This document shows, one piece after another, positions 11,601 to 23,628 of a stretch of DNA of 59,490 nt. Position numbers and translations under genes: made by a program. Location of the stretch: assembly GCA_029339195.1 (NCBI GenBank), contig JAPTJF010000396.1:1-59490 (forward strand), written 5' to 3'. The notes below the pieces were generated by a model that was given only the letters and a program-made list of their open reading frames with translations, searched no databases and was not told the origin of the DNA. How positions within the stretch are numbered: position 1 is the stretch's first letter; each line of letters begins with the position of its first letter. This stretch comes from Micractinium sp. NFX-FRZ (taxonomy: Eukaryota > Chlorophyta > Trebouxiophyceae > Chlorellales > Chlorellaceae).

Positions 11601-12740
11601 TGTGTTTGCGAGCACCGTCTCCACCCCCTCCACCCGCAGGACCACCGCCACGCTGGAGGGGAAGCTGTCTCCGCGGGGGCTTGATTTGGGGTGGTGATGG
11701 GTCACACCGAAGAGAAAAGGACGGCCCAGGCACGCAGGCGAGCCTCCAGAAAAGGCCACCTGAGGGCTGTGGTGAGCACGTGCGTGGGACCACCTAAGTG
11801 AACTCGCAACCTTTTCGGGCTACAATAGACTCCGTGGAGCCACCCGGGGGCGTGTTGGCGCCCGACCCAAGCGCGACACCGGGGGCCGCGGGGGACCACA
11901 GCTGTACGTCGCTGCTGCCACCGCAGCTTGAGTGGCGGTACCCAGTTCCTGCATCCACTGCCAGCCATCGCAGATTCAGTGGCCTCTTCCCAGTGTGAAT
12001 GAACCGCCAGTGCGGCTCGAGTGGGAACTGGGCAGGCTCGTTGACCTGCAAGGCACAAGTTGGTACTGCGCCGCCCGCTCTGTGGCCACTCCTTTCAATT
12101 GACAGCGGGACGGCAGGGCAGGGAGTGCATGCGACTGCATGGAAGGCCTCCACGTGAGCCCCACGCTCGCACACGCATGTGTGCCCGCGATTGCAGGGCC
12201 CATATGTGCTGCCACCGCCCGCTGCCACAGCAGGGCACCCCTCCCCTTGGGTTGGCCCTCCTCCCAGCCAGCGCCAGCGGGGCCCACCTGCCCTGTGTGT
12301 TTGATGACCTGTGTGACAGGTCATCATGGGTTGTGTCTACCCAATTGTTGCAGTAATTCACCCCAAGGCCTTGTATTAGTGGCAGGACGTGGACTTGCAT
12401 CCCAACAGCTGGCAGTGGGCCCCCGCGTAGCCGCCCAGTGGCAATGCAAGGGCTGCCTCTAGATGGCTGGGTGGGCCCGCGTGGGTGCGTACCGGGCGCA
12501 TGGAAAAGGTTGGTACACGAGTGTCCGTCTAGTGCGCTGTGATGGGAGTGCCGCCTGCTTGCAGTATTTTGACACATCGTGGCGACAGGTTGATGCCAGA
12601 GAGGGTTGCATATATGCAAGTGGCGGAGGGTGGTAGGAAGCGTGTACCGTGCAGGCATACAGGGTTGAGCTCAACAGTATCCAGAACAGCCGAATCGAGA
12701 AAGGGGGAAGTAAACATACCGGAGGAGGTCTGGTAAACAT
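1..12740 (-). CDS. Giant extracellular-matrix-like glycoprotein, 3' end off the left edge
   Basis: This is a multi-exon gene read right to left. Exons with agreeing phases are 11811-12045, 11412-11595, 10693-about 11188, 10238-10351, 9764-9830, 9372-9439, 8984-9111, 8544-8629, 8005-8055, 7590-7656, 7085-7161, 6761-6816, 6325-6407, 5851-5930, 5309-5413, 4098-5051, 3536-3853, 3161-3258, 2716-2797, 2247-2457, 1555-1676, 982-1042 and 704-778, then a Pro-rich rod below 520. The product has a Cys-rich N-terminal part, an Ig-like domain, propeller-like strands and two Ser/Pro rods, which suggests a secreted wall or matrix protein (inference). A tentative first exon at 12648-12740 encodes a hydrophobic, signal-like start (MFTRPPPVC) but lies only 76 bp from the stop of the next gene, so the 5' end is unsure. 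Phases break by one base at 5309/5051 and at 704/519, both C-rich; a homopolymer error or an unseen exon could explain them. No full-length relative is recognised. Confidence 0.6.
1555..3853 (-). other. Propeller-like segment of the giant gene
   Basis: Five exons (3536-3853, 3161-3258, 2716-2797, 2247-2457, 1555-1676) join in phase. They give repeated short hydrophobic strands followed by Gly or Asn turns: [47 protein letters not shown] and [16 protein letters not shown]. Such x-V-W-F-A-D / x-L-Y-L-x-N units are typical of beta-propeller blades, for example NHL or SMP-30-like repeats. The assignment is structural inference only. An RRRRR stretch in the first of these exons could be a processing site. 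Confidence 0.4.
2075..2250. repeat. Imperfect (GCGCAGC)-type low-complexity tract
   Basis: About 170 bp of imperfect 5- and 10-bp units built from gcgcagc, gcggcac and gcgcaac. It lies in the intron downstream of the exon ending at 2247 and overlaps that donor. The same motif recurs near 5212-5252 as clean gcagc repeats and at 44406-44428 as its complement, so it is a dispersed simple-sequence type in this genome. Confidence 0.8.
4098..5051 (-). other. (Ser-Pro)n rod exon of the giant gene
   Basis: This 954-nt exon starts with a short Cys-bearing segment (NQCSGVGTC) and then becomes about 270 residues of alternating Ser-Pro and Thr-Pro with occasional Leu, Ala and Val, ending SELFG before a GTGAGT donor. 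Alternating SP differs from the SPPPP rod at the C-terminal side of the same protein and would be expected to be arabinosylated/galactosylated differently. The incoming phase does not fit the preceding exon by one base. Confidence 0.7.
5205..5254. repeat. Simple (GCAGC)n repeat
   Basis: Eight to ten near-perfect gcagc units inside an intron of the giant gene. A run of G's at about 5286-5298 follows, next to the donor at 5308, where the reading phase of the gene also becomes inconsistent. Confidence 0.85.
6545..6816 (-). repeat. Exon-edge echoes of the giant-gene exon 6761-6816
   Basis: The true exon end and donor read (plus strand) cctaccaggtacagcgcctg near 6756. Two degraded copies lie in the downstream intron, near 6667 (cctaccaggtacatcc) and near 6546 (ccgccaggtgcagcgcctg). 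They repeat the last codons of the exon (GRVQALYL) plus the splice donor. Confidence 0.7.
8165..8400. repeat. Three degenerate tandem units of about 76 bp
   Basis: Near 8178, 8252 and 8328 the sequence shares a core of the type ctgcaccacagcangcacagca, flanked by gcgtgagctgcc. It lies in the intron between exons 8544-8629 and 8005-8055 of the giant gene. No exon of the gene clearly matches the core. Confidence 0.6.
8639..8666. repeat. Homopolymer run of 28 G
   Basis: An uninterrupted run of 28 G on the plus strand. On the coding strand it is a poly-C tract just upstream of the acceptor of exon 8544-8629, so it may serve as the polypyrimidine tract. The exact length is unlikely to be reliable in an assembly. 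Confidence 0.9.
8845..9050 (-). repeat. Exon-edge echo of the Ig-domain exon
   Basis: The end of exon 8984-9111 with its donor (gctcacctgccca followed by gcgcagcgggttgagccccc) is repeated about 131 bp downstream on the minus strand, starting at 8847. There it reads gctcacctgccca and then gcagcgggtggagccccc. The copy has indels and is not open in the right frame, so it is treated as intronic. Confidence 0.8.
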
Positions 12741-12816
12741 GCAGGGAAAGCCAGCAGGGAAAAGTGAACAAGTGAACAGCTTGCTGTGTTGCAGTGTGCA
12801 GATGCCTACAGGCGGA

Positions 12817-15415
12817 TCACACAGCGGCGCCGTCGCTTCTGCCAGCGCTGCGCGCGCTGGCCTGCCCGCCCCAGGCAGCCGCGTCCCGCGCAGTGGGGCT
12901 GCCCACCACATCCTGCGTAGCCGCCGGTACCCCCATCACCGGCACCTCTGCCACGGACAGGGGCACCAGAATGCAACCGTCTGGAGGCGTGGGCTCCGGA
13001 AGAGTTCCGGGATAGGGGGCGTAGCTTGAATACGGCCTCAGCGGCACCGCCCCCGACGGCACCAACTGCACGTGCTGGCCCGGCAGCGGGGCGGGCAGGG
13101 GGCGTTCCGTGCCGGGGCGGGGCGGCCGGGCGGGGCGGCGGCGGCGGCACACCCAGAGGAGGCAGCAGCAGGGGTGCCGCCCCTTTGCTAGGCATGCAAC
13201 CCACATAATGACCAGCACCAGAAAGAGCACGCAGCCGATGATTATGAGAGCGGTAGTCAACGTAGCGTCAGCGCCGCCCCCGCAGCGGCCGTAACCATAA
13301 GACCGCATCTGCAGGGCAGCCGGGAGGGAGCGGGGCGCAGCAAAGGTCGAGGCAGTGCCTCCGCAGCGGCCGCAACAATAGGACCGCCTCAGCTGGCAGG
13401 TTTGGAGAGAGGCAGTGTAAACGGGGTGTCAGGGGTGAGGAGGGCTGGGTGGGGCCGCCGCTCGACAAGCGCGCTTCAGGGTATGCTTGGTGCAGGCGCA
13501 CCGCGCACGGGCGGTGGGTACCGGGCAGCTTCCCCTTGTTGGACAGCGCAGCACAGCACAGTGCAGCACAGCGTGGGGCGGTGGCATCCGCATCTTAGCC
13601 CGAAGGCCCACTGGCTACGTGCACGTGCGCACGGCAATGCACGCACCTCGCACACACGGAGCAGTCAACCCACCGCGGCCGTGAAGGAAAGGCACATGAG
13701 CAAGCACAACGAGCGGCAGGAGAGGCGCTCAGACGCGCCCCTGCCACACGCGACCACTACACCCCACCCTTACGACTGTACCCCACCCACCCACCCACCC
13801 ACCCACCCAACCAACACAACGCACCACGGCGGTGAAGGGAATTGACGTGTTGCAGGTGTTGTGCACATAGAAATGGGCGTACTGGCTGGCAGTACAGTCC
13901 ATCAGCCCGGCATCAAAAATGTTGGGCGCGTTGCCTGCTGGGGGGCCGGGGCAGTTGCGAGGAGCTGTTATCGGAGGGCTGAGGTGCGTGCTGTGCAGGG
14001 TCACAGCACACCCAGCAGCGCGTGTCCGCGCGAGGCAGGAGCTGTGCAGGGTCACAGCACAACCAGCAGCGCTCGAGGCAGGAGCTGTGCAGCAGGGCGT
14101 GCTGGGACAGCGTGACGCAGCGCAGGCACCCTGTACTGCCATGCTCCCCCTGCTCCCTGCAGCTGGCTGCCAACGCCGCCGGCGCACTTACTCAGCGTCG
14201 TCCAGGCATAGCGCAAGCCGGCAGTCGTGCGCCCCGCTCAAACCTGCTCACCTGCTCCCTGCACCTGGCTGCCCGCCCCGCCTGGTGCCTGGACACCACT
14301 GACCCTGAAGCGCCAGGCATAGAACACGCAAGGCATCCCCCTCAAGCCCGCTCGTCTGCTCCCTGCACCTGGCTTCCCCGCACGCTTACACAGCTCACCC
14401 TGCAGAGTGGGCCCGGCCATTGCGATCCAGGTGCCAGGGGGTGCGTCACGCAGCACAGCGGCGCAGTAGCTGTCGCCGATGCCCACCGGCGTGCCGCTGC
14501 TGTTGCCGCAGCCGGAGCCCTCATTGTTGCGCAGGCTGCTGCACGCGCCTTCCATGTACAGGCGGGACACGCTGCAGAAAAAGTGGGTACAGAAAGGAGT
14601 CGAGTCAAGCGTGCGCAATTGATACAGTTGACATCACGGCCGCTGCGGGTGCCATCCCTGGGCGGGCGGTGCATGCTGCGGAGAATGGCGTGGAAGGAAA
14701 AGGATCGCATCAAGTAGCTTTCCAAAACTGCAAGAGCAGGCTGGCACGCGCGCACTGGGCACAGACGGGGCAAGCTGTCGCCTGGGTGGGTTGTGGCGGG
14801 CAGCAGGTGGGCAGCGGCGGGCAGGCCCGGGGTGCGGGAAGGGCAGGCGGGGGTGGGAGGGAGGGGCAAGCAAGCGGGGGCGGCTGGGCCAGGCTTTTGC
14901 GCTTGAGGGTCGCCATTGCCTATGCTGGGGTGTGCAGCGCTGCCCAATGCCAGGCAGGCATGCTTGCCACATCGCCCTGGGTTGGCATGCTCGACACGCA
15001 CAGCGCTGCACAGCGCTCACCTGAGCGTGCACCCGTCAGGAATAGCAGAGTCAATGCGATAGCCTACGAAGTAGTCAAAATTGTCTGTTCCCATATCGTA
15101 GCCAAACAGACGGGTGCAGGACTGCGGCGGGGCGGTCTGCAGGAGGCATTTGCAGCAGGGGGGTCGAAGAGCGGCGGACCTGCACGGCGGTCCATGTGCG
15201 GCGGTCCATGCGCGGCGCCCGGGCCTCTTGCATCCTCGACTGCGCAGTCGCGCAGTGCAAGCTCGCACCTTGTTGGTGTAGAGCGTTTGGCCGCCGCAGG
15301 CGACTGGGGCTGGTACGGTGGCGAGCAGGCAGAGCAGCAGCACGAGTAGTGCGGCCGGCGAGGCGGCGCGCACACGCCCCGCCCCTGTGGCGCAGCCAGC
15401 AGGAGCCCAGCCCAT
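12817..15415 (-). CDS. Secreted single-pass membrane protein, family copy A
   Basis: Exons 15269-15415, 15021-15121, 14399-14571, 13825-13934 and 12817-13308 join with phases 0, 2, 1, 0 and give 340 residues. I do not recognise the family. The protein starts with a signal peptide (core LLVLLLCLLAT, about residues 22-35). An ectodomain of about 145 residues follows, with conserved Cys and the motif SSLRNNEGSGCG. A transmembrane helix (about residues 194-217) comes next, then a Cys cluster (CCCLLWVC), a basic stretch and a Pro-rich tail. The start was chosen because it places the hydrophobic core correctly; an in-frame upstream ATG at 15541 would bury it. Copies B and C on the plus strand share domain order, motifs and intron phases. 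The tail is Pro/Arg-rich here but Gly/Tyr-rich in B. A surface or wall-linked role is inference. Confidence 0.8.
13309..13392 (-). repeat. 84-bp duplicated start of copy A exon 5, in frame
   Basis: The 84 bp just upstream of exon 5 are a diverged copy of the exon's own start. Exon 5 begins MRSYGYGRCGGG, and the copy reads RRSYCCGRCGG, also preceded by a CAG acceptor at 13393-13395. The copy is exactly 28 codons, has no stop and would join exon 4 in phase. It could be an alternative acceptor giving a 28-residue-longer isoform just before the membrane helix. Confidence 0.75.
13990..14093. repeat. Tandem duplication of about 52 bp in intron 3 of copy A
   Basis: Two units sharing gtgcagggtcacagcaca, then cccagcagcg / ccagcagcgc, then cgaggcaggagct. 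It is intronic and not evidently related to a neighbouring exon. Confidence 0.75.
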
Positions 15416-17504
<2,089 letters not shown>

Positions 17505-18519
17505 GGGGCGAGCCAGCGGCTCACGCAGCGGCGCGGGGCTGGGGCGCCAGGCGGGCAGGCGGCGCTGCCACGGCGGCGGCGCGCCGGCTCGGCCTGCCCC
17601 AGCCCCAACTCACGCGCCTTTTGCAGCAGCACGGCGCGGCGGCAGGCGGACATGGCGGGGGAATGGTGTGTGCAGGGTGCAGCACAACGCACGCAGGGTG
17701 CGCGCCCACCTCGCCCCGCCTGGCGTTGCTGCCGGACAGCAGCGGCGGCCGCCGCGCGTCTCCTTTTAGGTGGGCACGCGGCGCCGCCCGCAGCAGCAGA
17801 CCTTGTGCAGTCTTAACACCACTACCTTTCTAGCAGCAGGCCCTGGGCCTGGCAGGCAGGCTGCACGCCAGCTCCCATGCCTGGCTGCACCTGCCTGCCA
17901 CGCCTCCACCCCCCGACTGCGCAGCGCAGCTTGCGCAGCACGGTCCCCCCACCCACGACTCCTCACCCTTTGGCACTGGAGGAACCGACCAGCACCCGCT
18001 GGGCTCTCAGAACTTGTGTGTGGTCTCCCCCGTCCTCTTCCTTCTCTCCTGCCCGGCTTGTGTGTGAGCTCCACCCCACCAGCGGTGGCTGTCGGGCGTC
18101 CTCCACACCATCATCACAGAACAGATCCTCTTAGTGTGTAACCTCATTGTTTCAAACCTCCGCACCAGGCCACAACTGAGGTAGTGATTCAAGGCGTTAG
18201 GTGGCCGGAGACGTGACACAGATGCTGACACGGGAGGAGACTGCTCACACTGAGCAAGGTTCGGGTCCTGCCTTGTAAAGCATGTGGCACACGGGACGGA
18301 CAAGGGTGCCAGAGCGGGGGTGTACAGCCGAAACTCAGACGTAATAATAACACAAACACAGGTGTGGGCCGGGCTCAGCTCAGATTTCATTCAGCATGTG
18401 GAAATGCAGATATACACATTTGGGGGTGGGGCAGCTCAGCGCCTTGTCCAGCACTCGAAGGAGGGGCACAAGCGTGGCGAGGTGGTGACGTTGAGTACCA
18501 CGGATTGCGGCGGCCCGCG
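17505..18519. other. Convergent 3' intergenic region, ARF1 and CGL160-like
   Basis: About 1 kb between two stop codons. It should hold both 3' UTRs. Candidate chlorophyte-type TGTAA poly(A) signals for ARF1 occur at about 18137 and 18273. No credible extra gene was seen; short open frames in it lack codon bias and similarity. Confidence 0.5.
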
Positions 18520-21195
18520 TCACACCTCGTTGAGCATGCGCTTGCGGAAGGCGCGGTCGACTGAGGCGACGTCCAGCTCAGCACCCGCCAGCTCAGCACC
18601 CGCCTCGCCGCCCGCACTCTCGCCGCCCCCCTGCCCGCTGCCGCTGCCGCTGGTGCCCGCTGCCAGCTCGCCAAACAGCTCCAGGGACTGCTTGGCCAGC
18701 ACGGCCCCCTTGTACGTAAAGAAGCCCAGCAGCATGGGCAGCAGCTGCAGCGTGATCCCCGTCTGCTCCGCCAGGTTGGAGTTGTACCTGCCAGGGGTGG
18801 GGAGCGGGAGGAGGGGAAGAGAGTGGGAAGAGTGAGGGGTGAGCGGCAGTTTGAAGGGCGCAGGGCGAGCCCCATCTGCTTTGCCACGTTTGGGTTGCAC
18901 CGGGGTGGGAGGCAGGGAGAGGAAGGAGGAGAACAGGGGGAAGGGTGAGCCAGGACGAGGGGGGAGGGAAGGATCGGCGGGGATCACGCACCCCTGCCTG
19001 CCTGGCTTCCTCGCCTCCTGCCTGCCTGCCTGCCTGGCAGCAACACAATAAAAACTTAGGCAGTACAAGGCACACCAGGCAGTACAAGGCACACCTGTTG
19101 AAGATGAGCACGAGGGCGACTGGGATGAGCAGGCGGGGCTGGCCCAGCGCGCCGCCCAGGCCGCCGCCCACGCTGTCCACGCTGCGGTTCAGCAGCCGCA
19201 GGTAGACCAGCCCGCCCAGCGCGCCCACGCCGTAGCTGGCAGACACCTCCCTGCAGGGGGGGCATCCAGAGTTGAGGGAAGGATGCGTTGAGCAGAGGCG
19301 CGGGGTCGGCCCGCCCAGAGCACCCACGCTGCGGCTGGCAAAGCCAGGCCCCTGCACGCTCAGCATTGCAAGCGGGAGGATGACTGGGCTGCGCGGGCGC
19401 ATGCCGGCAAGGACGGTGACGCGATGGGGCAGGAATTGGTTCCCCGATTCACAAAGCACCTGTTGCGAGCAAACCACACATGTTCGCACCTGCCGTAGAA
19501 GGCAAAGGTGGCCGCCAGGCACGCCGCGGTGAGGCCCGCACACCAGGCCTGCAGCTCCGCCTTGAGCTCCTCGTACCGCACCCGCTCAGCCTCCACCTTG
19601 GCAGCAAACGCGTCCTGCGGGGAGAAGAGGAGGAAGAAAGGGGTGAGAGTCTGGCGCAGGCAGGCAGTAGTGAGGTTGCGGATGCCACCGTGGCAGCAAA
19701 CGCATCCTGCGCACAGCTTGAGCGTGTGAGTAAGTAAGCTGGGGGGCAGAACGGCGCCTGCAGCTCCTCACACCGCACCCGCTCAGGGGAGACGCATCCT
19801 ATAGAGAGAAGGGGGGGCTAAGATGATGATGCAGGCAGGTGGCAGGAAGGTTGCAGGTGCCACTGCCGCCGTCCCCACCTTCCCCACCCCCAACACACTA
19901 CTCTTGTCCCCACCTGCCCACCCAACACACCCGCACACACCTAGCGTGCCCCCCGTGGCAGGCGCCACCGACATCTCCACCACCCTCCTGCCGTGGATGA
20001 TCGCCCCCAACCCAAACCCACCTACCCACCCACCCACCACCCTTGGAGTGCCGCCGCCACCGAAACACACACAGCAACAGGCACGCCATGTGCTCACCTG
20101 GTCCGTCTCGTTGGTGGGCGCCACAGCCATGAACTTCTTGCCGTACTTGCCGCTGCGCTGCCACCCCTTCTGCTCCACCCGAGTGGGCGGGTCGGCGCCA
20201 AATTTGCGGCGCCGCCGCTGAGCTGGCGTGCCGCTGGCGTCGGCGGGGGCGGCGGAGGAGGAGGCGGCGCTGCCGCTCTTCTTGCGCACGCGCAGCTGCT
20301 CGGAAAGATCAACATCCATGGAGTTGAGGTCAACCTTGGAGGTGAGGGACAGGTAACCTTTGCCGTCGCCCTGCCCGTTGCGCACCCGCCCCTCCTTGGC
20401 CGCCTTGGCCTCCTCCTCCCGCTTCTCCCGCTGCCGGTCCTGGTAGTCCAGCTGCTTGGCCCAGTCCTGCAGGCAAACCAATAGAGGTATACATGTTGAT
20501 TCCGTGGAACACTTTTGGGATGAAGAGAGCATTGCAGTGAGTTGTGCGCACATGGCCTCTGCCGCTGGCAGCGCCGCACTGGGCCCACCCCATGCACCAA
20601 CAGCAGTTCAGCCAGCCCGCCAGCACCTATCGCCGCCATCTCAGGATGGGCAATCTGGACCAATGCATGCATCGCGCAACTGTCTCAACCCACCACCCCC
20701 ACGCCGGCAGCACTGTGGTGCCATCAGCAACAATAAGGCTCGGAAGGAGGAGCACTCTTTTGTGCACATACCTTGTTCCAGATGAAGTCTGACTCCCAGC
20801 GGCCGCCGCGCTTGGTGACGTCTCCGCCGCCCACGCCGCTCTTCACAGGATACACCTTGGCTGCAGCAGCGGGGAGGGCGGAGGCAGGTACTGAGCGGGT
20901 GCAGGGTACTGAGCGGGCGGAAGGAGGGTACTGAGCGGGCGGGCAGCACTGGCGGCACGGTGGCAGCAGTGGCGGTGCCAGTGGCCAGCGCCATGGAGCT
21001 TCCCGTCGCGTGCGCGCTGCTCAGATGCTGTGCTTGCTGTGATGCCGACGCACCAGAGGGGTCGGCCTCCGCAAAGAAGCCGCTGTCGGGCATCTTGCTG
21101 GCTGCAAGTCGGGTGCAGGGCCTGCTGCCGCTGGACGGGCGTCCCACAGCATGGCTACCAGCTTTGGGCACGCTGCAAGGCAGAGCGGCCTGCAT
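18520..21195 (-). CDS. CGL160: CGL160-like chloroplast ATP synthase assembly factor
   Basis: Secure exons are 20772-20860, 20098-20466, 19490-19614, 19095-19250 and 18520-18787. A first exon with a Ser/Ala-rich transit-peptide-like start (ATG at 21195 or 21237) lies upstream, but its junction to 20860 is unresolved. CGL160 is a thylakoid protein related to AtpI that helps assemble the c-ring of CFo and links it to CF1. The visible match is SDFIWNKDWAKQLDYQDR in the soluble N-terminal part, a basic middle, and four hydrophobic segments including GVGALGGLVYLRLLNRSVDS, QPRLLIPVALVLIFNRYNSN and LQLLPMLLGFFTYKGAVLA. The C-terminus carries a Gly/Ser/Glu-rich insert and ends RMLNEV. It is divergent from the SPEF1-like gene. 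The assignment rests on remembered family motifs. Confidence 0.8.
18846..18900 (-). repeat. Echo of the last CGL160-like exon start
   Basis: On the minus strand the sequence GGTGCAACCCAAACGTGGCA resembles the exon start GGTACAACTCCAACCTGGCG about 115 bp further along. It is a diverged copy in the preceding intron and lacks a consistent frame. Confidence 0.5.
19300..19365 (-). repeat. Echo of the CGL160-like exon 19095-19250 start
   Basis: The plus-strand sequence cccacgctgcggctggcaaa, just upstream of this exon on the coding strand, resembles cccacgccgtagctggcaga at the exon edge, with cctgcac/cctgcag following in each. It is a diverged, non-coding copy. Confidence 0.5.
19686..19803 (-). repeat. 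Two echoes of the CGL160-like exon 19490-19614 start
   Basis: The exon start (tggcagcaaacgcgtcctgc on the plus strand) recurs as tggcagcaaacgcatcctgc at about 19691-19710. A second partial copy of the adjacent exon body (caccgcacccgctcagg) recurs at about 19771. Both lie upstream of the exon in its preceding intron. Confidence 0.8.
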
Positions 21196-21538
21196 GGCTG
21201 TGGCAAGGTGCGCTAAAGGCGAGGTGGTCCACGGCACGGCCTGGCGCTTGAGCAGACTGGTGGCGTGTTTCGATGCCCGTTATGGGAGTGACAGGGGCGT
21301 TTGGTGGTGGTGGAGACCAGTCAGGGCAAAGCACAGCACAGCACAGCAGGCTTGTTGCGAATTGCGAACTAGCGCCTCCAAACAGCTGTTGTTCATTGCG
21401 CCAGGCGCACCGTCTCGTCGAAACAGCCCAGACAGCACGCCGCTGCGCCAGTTTTGACTGGGCTGCTTGTCGAAGAAACGCGCCGTCTTCGCCCGCCTGT
21501 GCCGCTGCTTGGGGACATAAGTGGCCCCAGTTGAAGCC
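21196..21538. promoter_or_regulatory. Divergent promoter between CGL160-like and SPEF1-like genes
   Basis: 343 bp between the two presumed start codons. It contains acagcacagcacagcag and other simple motifs but no clear TATA. Sharing one region between a plastid and a ciliary gene is probably only compactness. Confidence 0.45.
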
Positions 21539-23231
21539 ATGGCTCTGCCCGAGTGCACGGAGGAGGAGCTGCAGGCGCTCTACGAGTGGGTGGACAGCGT
21601 GCCGCTCAGCCGCCCCAAGAAGTCGATTGCCCGCGACTTTGCGGACGGAGGTGAGGCCTAGAGAATTCCAGTCGCGGGAGGAGTGACGCCAGGCCCTGAA
21701 GCGCGACACCAGGACACCGCTGCGGCACCGCGCGGCCCGGCCCCGCCCACGGCCCTCACCTCGCTTCGCTGGCCACTCCCCCTCTGCAGTCCTGCTGGCG
21801 GAGATGGTGCACCACTACTTCCCCAAGCTGGTGGAGCTGCACAACTACTCGGCAGCCCACAACAGCGTGCAGAAGATGTACAACTGGGGCACGCTCAATC
21901 AAAAGGTGGGCTGGGCTTGGCGTGGCGGGCGGTTGGAGCACCAGGCGCATGTCGGGCCGGTGCCTGCGAGCGAGCAGCAGAGCCATACGAGTGCTGCCGA
22001 CCTCTTGTTTTTTTGTTCACCTGCAATGCATCCCAAGAGCAGCGTTCCGCTGACCACCCGTGCCGCACAGCTGCTTTCAGCATATTGGCAGCCTCCTGTG
22101 TCTCCAGGTGCCCCTGTCACTCCCTGTGCCCCACTTCCCGCTCGGCCCCGCAGGTTTTCAAGCGCATGGGGTTCAGCCTGGCTCGTGAGCAGTACGAAGC
22201 GGTGGTGAACTGTGAGCCGGGTGCTGTGGAGCGCCTGCTCAAGCTGGTGCGCACTCGCATGGCGCGCTTCCAAGAGACCGGCGGACGTGTGTCCCGCCAG
22301 GGCTCCGGCGCGGCACAGGCAGCAGGCGGCGCGTCCACGGGCGCCGTGCCTGCCACCAGCAGCAGCCAGCCGGGATCGCCTGCTTGCTACGGCGGTCGCG
22401 GCGGCAGCGCGCCGGCGCCAGCAGGCGGGGCTGCCGCCTGCGCCGCCGCCTCCGACGGCATTGCAGCGATGCGGATAGCGGCCCACGTGCCCAGCAAGCT
22501 GCTGGCCAGCGGTGCTATGGGCTCCGCAGGGGCTGCAGCACCCGCGTTCCCCACCCTGGACCAGGCACTGGCTTCCACCCTGGGGGACAAGGAGCAGCAG
22601 CTGGAGGAGCTGCGGGAAACCAACGAGGTGGGTGCACGCTCCCCCTGCCTGCCTGGGTTCGTCCTGCCTGGGTTCAGCTGAAGCTTCAAATGGTTGGGTT
22701 AGATGGGCGCTGTGTGGTTCTCGATGGTTTGGTGGGTTTATTGGGGAGGGCAGCACTGACACTGCGTGTGCAGCACACCTGCGCACCTACTGCGCCGCCT
22801 TGCGCCTGCTCTCTCTGCTAGCTTGCATCCCCGAAGCCGTTGGGCATCGAGCTCAGCAAGCTGACGCTGCCCTCCCCCACCAACCTGTGTGCCTGGTTAT
22901 AGCTTCTGGAGCCCAAACAGTCCAGCCTTGATCCTCCCCGCCTGCCCGCCCCAAGATCAAGCTGTCACCTACGCATCTCTCAGACCAACAAGCCTGCAAG
23001 CCTGCATGCCCTGCCTACTCCCTCTCCTCCCCTCCCCCGCAGCTGCTGGAGACCAAGATCAGCAAGCTGGAGCAGCTGGTGCGGCTGAAGGACGCCAAGA
23101 TCCAGGCGCTGCTGGCCAAGCTGCAGGCGGGGGCAGCAGCAGGGGAGGGCACCCCGGGGGCAGCAGAGCAGCGGCAGCAGCAGCGGCAGATGGGCACAGT
23201 CTCGCCGGCGGCAGGCGTGCCCTGCTTCTGA
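21539..23231 (+). CDS. SPEF1: SPEF1/CLAMP-like calponin-homology microtubule protein
   Basis: Exons 21539-21650, 21790-21905, 22154-22627 and 23043-23231 give about 296 residues. SPEF1 (CLAMP) binds microtubules and sits in the ciliary central apparatus and in polarised microtubule bundles. The N-terminal CH_2 domain is clear: LYEWVDSVPLSRPKKSIARD, VLLAEMVHHYFPKLVELHNY, MYNWGTLNQKVFKRMGFSL. A low-complexity Ala/Gly/Ser linker of about 110 residues follows, then a short coiled coil (KISKLEQLVRLKDAKIQALL) matching the C-terminal helix of the family. Between the last two exons, 22821-22895 also reads like protein (PKPLGIELSKLTLP) and could be an alternative terminal exon. Presence of the gene suggests the alga keeps the capacity for cilia or retains this microtubule function. 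Confidence 0.85.
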
Positions 23232-23628
23232 CCGGGGCGGTGTAGGGCAGGGCAGGGCGGGCCCTGCAGGTGCGAGGGCCCGCCAGCGCGATGCACAAGA
23301 GTGCATGCGCAAAGTGGGGCAGTGCCAGAGCCTGGCCGGGCTAGCCGGTGGCCTTTATTTCCAATTGACTACCAGACTGACTGTGAGAGTGGCAGAGTGC
23401 ATGATATGACAACCGCTTGTTTACAAATGGCAGACTCAAGCACCCAGAGCAGAGGAGGTTTGAAGAAGGCAGGAGGGGAAAGCAGAAGAGAGAGGGGTAA
23501 CTGTGGGCACGCGGCGGCTCGCCTGCCTCTCTAGACCAGCACTGCGAGCGTGCGCTCCAGTCGCCACAGCAGTACAGCCGCCCTGGCAGGTGCAGCCTGA
23601 CCCTCTCTAGTATCATTCCACCTCAGTT
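23232..23628. other. Convergent 3' intergenic region
   Basis: 397 bp between stop codons. On the minus strand TGTAA occurs at 23421-23425, about 205 bp past the rhodanese/PpiC stop, a plausible algal poly(A) signal. No gene seen. Confidence 0.5.
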
